The position numbers and the translations under genes are program-made. Below are positions 20,089 to 22,083 of a stretch of DNA of 22,083 nt, piece after piece; positions within the stretch are counted from its first letter, which is position 1, and the number at the start of each line of letters is the position of its first letter. The notes beneath the pieces are model-generated. The model ran no database searches. It saw only the letters and a list, made by a program, of their open reading frames with translations, and was not told the DNA's origin. This DNA comes from a virus. The stretch is from the IMG/VR virus record IMGVR_UViG_3300046718_000570, positions 1 to 22,083 of that record; one strand, written 5' to 3'.

Positions 20089-20123
20089 CCAGCAGCACGC
20101 AGCGCAGTCGCTGACCAAGCGCT
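20025..20123 (+). ncRNA. Capsid leader RNA, copy A: three tandem nested hairpins
   Basis: Three units of the form [outer stem]-A-GTC-loop-GAC-CAA-[outer stem]. Unit 1: CGATC/GATCG (20025-20029 with 20054-20058) around GTC-GCA-GAC. Unit 2: CGTGC/GCACG (20062-20066 with 20095-20099) around GTCG-CAGGA-CGAC. Unit 3: AGCGC/GCGCT (20101-20105 with 20119-20123) around GTC-GCT-GAC. The same three units, with different stem sequences that still pair, occur at 20829-20938. Part of the element overlaps the end of the upstream CDS. Confidence 0.72.
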
Positions 20124-20149
20124 AAACGCCTGCCAGGCCATCAGTCAGA

Positions 20150-20221
20150 TCCATTGCGAACCAGCAATTTTGGTTCAATCAGGCATGCAGCGTCGTAGCT
20201 ACGCGCGTGCCATGCAATGGA
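20150..20221 (+). promoter_or_regulatory. SD-covering three-way junction, copy A
   Basis: Closing helix P1: TCCATTGC (20150-20157) with GCAATGGA (20214-20221), which includes the GGA of the ribosome binding site GGAG (20219-20222). Inside are P2, GAACCA/TGGTTC (20158-20176), and P3, GGCA/TGCC plus GCGT/ACGC (20182-20211). The same layout is found in copy B. Confidence 0.68.
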
Positions 20222-20228
20222 GATGGAC

Positions 20229-20309
20229 ATGGCCGTTCCCGCACAGGGAGCCGCACCGGCAGGCACTTACATCGAGACCGCCGCCGTTGGCATTAAAGCA
20301 GCATCATGA
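20229..20309 (+). pseudogene. Truncated 5' end of a major capsid protein gene
   Basis: ATG 20229 with GGAG (20219-20222) six bases before it opens a 26-residue frame (MAVPAQGAAPAGTYIETAAVG, then IKAAS-stop). Its first 21 residues match the start of the intact MCP at 21035 except for A-G in place of S-N. Similarity ends after Val-Gly-Ile, where the HNH gene begins. Codons are the GC-rich kind of this phage, unlike the recoded start of the intact gene. Translation signals are intact, so a short peptide may still be made. Confidence 0.82.
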
Positions 20310-20811
20310 GAAGTATCAGTCTGATCCGGCGTTTCGTGCTCGCAAGAATGCCGCGACAAAGCGTTGGGCCGAGCAGAACCACGAACGCAACACGGCTCAC
20401 AAGCGTGCTTGGCGTGAGCGCAACCGTCAGGTCGAGAATGCAAAGGCGCTGGAACGCCTGCGCGCCGACCCAGACAAGACGAAGGCCACTCGCGCGGCAC
20501 AGAAGGCTATGAGGAAAGCCGCTGTCGGCCGGTTCACGGCAGAAGATGTCCAGACGCTGTTGGAGCGTCAGGGCTATCGTTGCGCTGCTCCCCATTGCCG
20601 CATCGATGTCCTGCATGACTTCCATTGCGACCATGTTCTGCCGCTCAGTCGTGGAGGAACCAACTCCTCGGACAACATCCAGATCCTGTGTCCGAAGTGC
20701 AATCTGACCAAGAATGACCGGACAATGGACGAATGGGAGGCGGCCAGGGCGGCGGATAAAGAGCGCTACAAGACGGTGCGGCCGTATCGTATTGACGACC
20801 GTCCCTACTGA
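20287..20811 (+). CDS. HNH endonuclease inserted at the capsid gene start
   Basis: From a TTG at 20287 the product has 174 residues; the frame is open back to 20170 but that part reads through the MCP fragment in another frame. The N-terminal 80 residues are Lys/Arg-rich helices (KYQSDPAFRARKNAATKRWAEQN). HNH core: C99 and C104 (GYRCAAPHC), D115-H116 (FHCDHVLPLSRGG), N126 to N130, C135 and C138 (ILCPKCN). All catalytic and zinc positions are present. No good start or ribosome binding site is visible. Translation may depend on the preceding capsid fragment (reinitiation or a +1 shift at its stop). A homing endonuclease is the natural reading. Confidence 0.8.
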   Translation: MALKQHHEKYQSDPAFRARKNAATKRWAEQNHERNTAHKRAWRERNRQVENAKALERLRADPDKTKATRAAQKAMRKAAVGRFTAEDVQTLLERQGYRCAAPHCRIDVLHDFHCDHVLPLSRGGTNSSDNIQILCPKCNLTKNDRTMDEWEAARAADKERYKTVRPYRIDDRPY

Positions 20812-20828
20812 CACCATACTGACATTCG

Positions 20829-20938
20829 CCGGCTGGGGGCAGTGCTTGCACCAAGCAACAGCCGGGAAGTGCAGTCGCTGAAGGATGACCAAGTCGGCAC
20901 TCGGCACGCCTAGCAGTCACCACGGGTGACCAAGCCAG
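20829..20938 (+). ncRNA. Capsid leader RNA, copy B: three tandem nested hairpins
   Basis: Same three units as copy A with compensatory changes. Unit 1: CCGGCT/AGCCGG (20829-20834 with 20860-20865) around GTG-CTTG-CAC. Unit 2: AGTGC/GCACT (20868-20872 with 20897-20901) around GTC...GAC. Unit 3: CTAGC/GCCAG with one mismatch (20910-20914 with 20934-20938) around GTCACC-ACG-GGTGAC. The linker CAAG after each inner hairpin is conserved in all six units. Here the element is non-coding, between the HNH stop and the MCP start. Confidence 0.75.
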
Positions 20939-20963
20939 AAACGCCCGATCTGCTGTCAGTCAC

Positions 20964-21027
20964 TCCATTGCGAACCAACCCAATCGGTTCAACCGGCGAG
21001 GCGCCTATGGCGCTCGCTAGCAATGGA
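20964..21027 (+). promoter_or_regulatory. SD-covering three-way junction, copy B (intact MCP)
   Basis: P1: TCCATTGC (20964-20971) with GCAATGGA (21020-21027), covering GGA of the GGAG at 21025-21028. P2: GAACC/GGTTC (20972-20990). P3: GCGA-GCGCC/GGCGC-TCGC (20996-21017) with one bulged G and a TAT loop; it differs completely in sequence from P3 of copy A. Predicted to hide the capsid ribosome binding site until opened. Confidence 0.7.
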
Positions 21028-21034
21028 GATGACA

Positions 21035-21925
21035 ATGGCTGTGCCAGCACAAGGCGCCGCGCCAAGTAATACTTATATAGAGACGGCTGCTGTTGGCGTG
21101 AGGGAAGATCTTGCCGACATCGTGTATAGAATTGACCCTGACGAAACTCCATTAGTCTCTGCTTGCCCTAGAGTTGGGTCTAAGCAAGTCCTGACCGAGT
21201 GGATCGTGCAGGAGCTCAACCCGGCCGCCGATAACGCCCAACCCGAAGGCTTCACCGCCGTCATGCAGGCGGTCATCAAGCCGGTGCGGCTCAACAATGT
21301 CTGCCAGATCCTGGCCCGCACAGTCGGGGTATCGAATACGTTGCGCGTGGTGGACGTTGTCGGTGGCGAGGACGAGTACAACCGCAACATGATCCTCCGC
21401 GCCATGGAGGTGAAGCGCGACCTCGAATTGGCAGTAACCAGCCCCTTGGTCCGCACCATCACCGACCCACGCCACATGAGCGGCTTGCCATGCTACACCA
21501 ACTTTGGCGCGCGTGGTGCCGGCGCTGGCGTCATGCCGATCGGTGACGGATCCAACGCAGGCACCGCAGGCACGCCCTACGACCTCACACTCGCCGTCGT
21601 CAACGCCGCCATCCAGCAGTGCTGGCAAGCCGGTGGCAATCCAACGATCGGCATCATGTCGGGCAACATCAAGAACTACTTCGCGACGCTCAGCCAGGGC
21701 GGCACCGGCAATCCGATCGTGGCGCAGAACATCGTGCAGGCGTCACCAACCGGGGAGATGACCATCCAAGGCGCCGTCGATGTCTACCGCACCAACTTCG
21801 GCACGCTGCAACTCACGCCCGACCGCTTCTGTCCCGCGCATCAAATCCTGCTTGTATCTACAGACTATGTCGAGATGGCACCGTTGCCAGAACGTGACAT
21901 GGTACAGCAGGATTACGCACAGACT
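21035..21925 (+). CDS. Major capsid protein (SU10/DUF5309-like), exon 1
   Basis: The start ATG 21035 (MAVPAQGAAP) is chosen because GGAG lies six bases before it; ATGs at 21023 and 21029 overlap that site. Visible are VREDLADIVYRIDPDETPLVSA, VQELNPAADNAQPEG and VCQILARTVGVSNTLRVVD, then EVKRDLELAVTS: the N-terminal signature of SU10/DUF5309-type capsid proteins. Codons 1 to about 51 use AGA, AGG, TTA, ATA and AGT; the rest uses CGC, CTC and ATC. Homologues continue after QDYAQT with a conserved C-terminus that is missing here. The frame instead runs 15 codons into an intron to a TAG at 21968-21970, so the coding exon is taken to end at T21925 and exon 2 lies outside the window. Confidence 0.85.
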
Positions 21926-22083
21926 CGCACCGCGGCGAATGACAACGCCAGTCATTCGATAGCGGCATAGGTCCTTCAGCAAGTGATTGCTGTCGAAAAC
22001 TGGGTGAATTCGGTGAAGGCGCAAACAGGAAAGCTGTGCGTAATACCGAGCCAAGCCCCGCAAGGGGAAGGTGTAACGACTAG
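21926..22083 (+). mobile_element. Group I intron in the MCP gene, 5' part (continues beyond window)
   Basis: P1: exon GACT (21922-21925) with GGTC (21970-21973), giving the required U-G pair at the splice site. It is extended by CCGC/GCGG and CGAATGAC/GTCATTCG (21936-21958). P2: CAGCAA-GTGA-TTGCTG (21977-21992). P4: TTCGGT (22009-22014) with ACCGAG (22045-22050). P5: GCGCA/TGTGC (22019-22039). P6: CC/GG with CCCC-GCAA-GGGG (22051-22071). The segments GGTGAATTCGGTGAA, AATACCGAGCCAAGCC and GGTGTAACGACTAG match the conserved core (P, Q, R) of phage group I introns. P7 3', P8, P9 and the 3' splice site lie outside. Confidence 0.85.

Noticed and set aside
20170-20286. Extension of the HNH frame upstream (MVQSGMQRR...)
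   Set aside because: It is the out-of-frame reading of the leader RNA and capsid fragment; no ribosome binding site.
20025-21034. HNH region as part of a group I intron between capsid fragment and intact gene
   Set aside because: No intron core is seen there. The intact MCP has its own leader, ribosome binding site and start, so no splicing is needed.
21926-21970. Apparent C-terminal 15 codons of the MCP
   Set aside because: They fall in P1 of the group I intron and break family similarity after QDYAQT.
1-22083. tRNA genes, rRNA, CRISPR arrays, insertion sequences
   Set aside because: No cloverleaf with TTCGA-type arm, no regular repeat-spacer array and no transposase were seen on either strand by eye.

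Overview
This window is a piece of a temperate tailed-phage (or prophage) genome. The DNA is GC-rich, its genes are tightly packed with ATGA/GTGA/TGATG stop-start overlaps, and the protein families (ERF annealing protein, Gp157, GcrA-like HTH, P22-type portal, SU10/DUF5309-type major capsid protein) suggest a phage of a GC-rich proteobacterium, probably an alphaproteobacterium. The host is an inference. No integrase, lysis or tail gene is visible. The left end cuts the ERF gene and the right end lies inside a group I intron.

Layout. (1) 1-2685, minus strand: a leftward early/recombination operon (ERF annealing protein, an inserted HNH endonuclease, Gp157-like protein and small genes), driven by a PL-like promoter. 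(2) 2717-3423: a lambda-like immunity switch. A short XRE repressor (minus) and a Cro-like protein (plus) are flanked by two operator pairs with the consensus TCACCA-N3-TGGTGA. In each pair the centres are 35 bp apart and one operator sits between the -35 and -10 of the promoter it controls. (3) 3460-7070, plus strand: rightward early genes including a VRR-NUC nuclease, a winged-helix protein, a second PD-(D/E)XK nuclease, an initiator-like protein with a built-in iteron array (likely origin), and a NusG/RfaH-like protein that is a good candidate for the late antiterminator. (4) 7067-8705, minus strand: an island of seven tiny genes with two strong sigma70-type promoters of its own, running against the main transcript. 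(5) 8746-12661, plus strand: a small-terminase-like gene, a 370-bp non-coding stretch, an orphan DNA methyltransferase and several small membrane or DNA-binding proteins, one of which may be an Acb2/Tad1-type hairpin protein. (6) 12658-22083: large terminase, portal, scaffold and major capsid protein (MCP).

The most interesting part is the MCP locus (about 20025-22083). A structured leader plus the first codons of an MCP gene occur twice. The first copy has the local GC-rich codon usage and breaks off after about 22 codons at an HNH endonuclease gene. The second copy follows the HNH gene, encodes nearly the same peptide with different synonymous codons up to about codon 51, and then joins the GC-rich body of the MCP abruptly. 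This looks like an endonuclease cassette that carries a recoded replacement for the gene end it disrupts. The two leaders have diverged in sequence but keep the same predicted RNA fold by compensatory changes: three tandem nested hairpins, then a three-way junction whose closing helix covers part of the MCP Shine-Dalgarno sequence. Near its 3' end the same MCP gene is interrupted again by a group I intron, of which P1, P2, P4, P5, P6 and the 5' strand of P7 are visible before the window ends.

How the parts may work together: the repressor/Cro switch controls PL (recombination) and PR (replication and the NusG-like protein). The NusG-like factor would then let polymerase read the late genes. 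The minus-strand island is transcribed independently. Capsid synthesis appears to be gated at the RNA level by the leader and by intron splicing.
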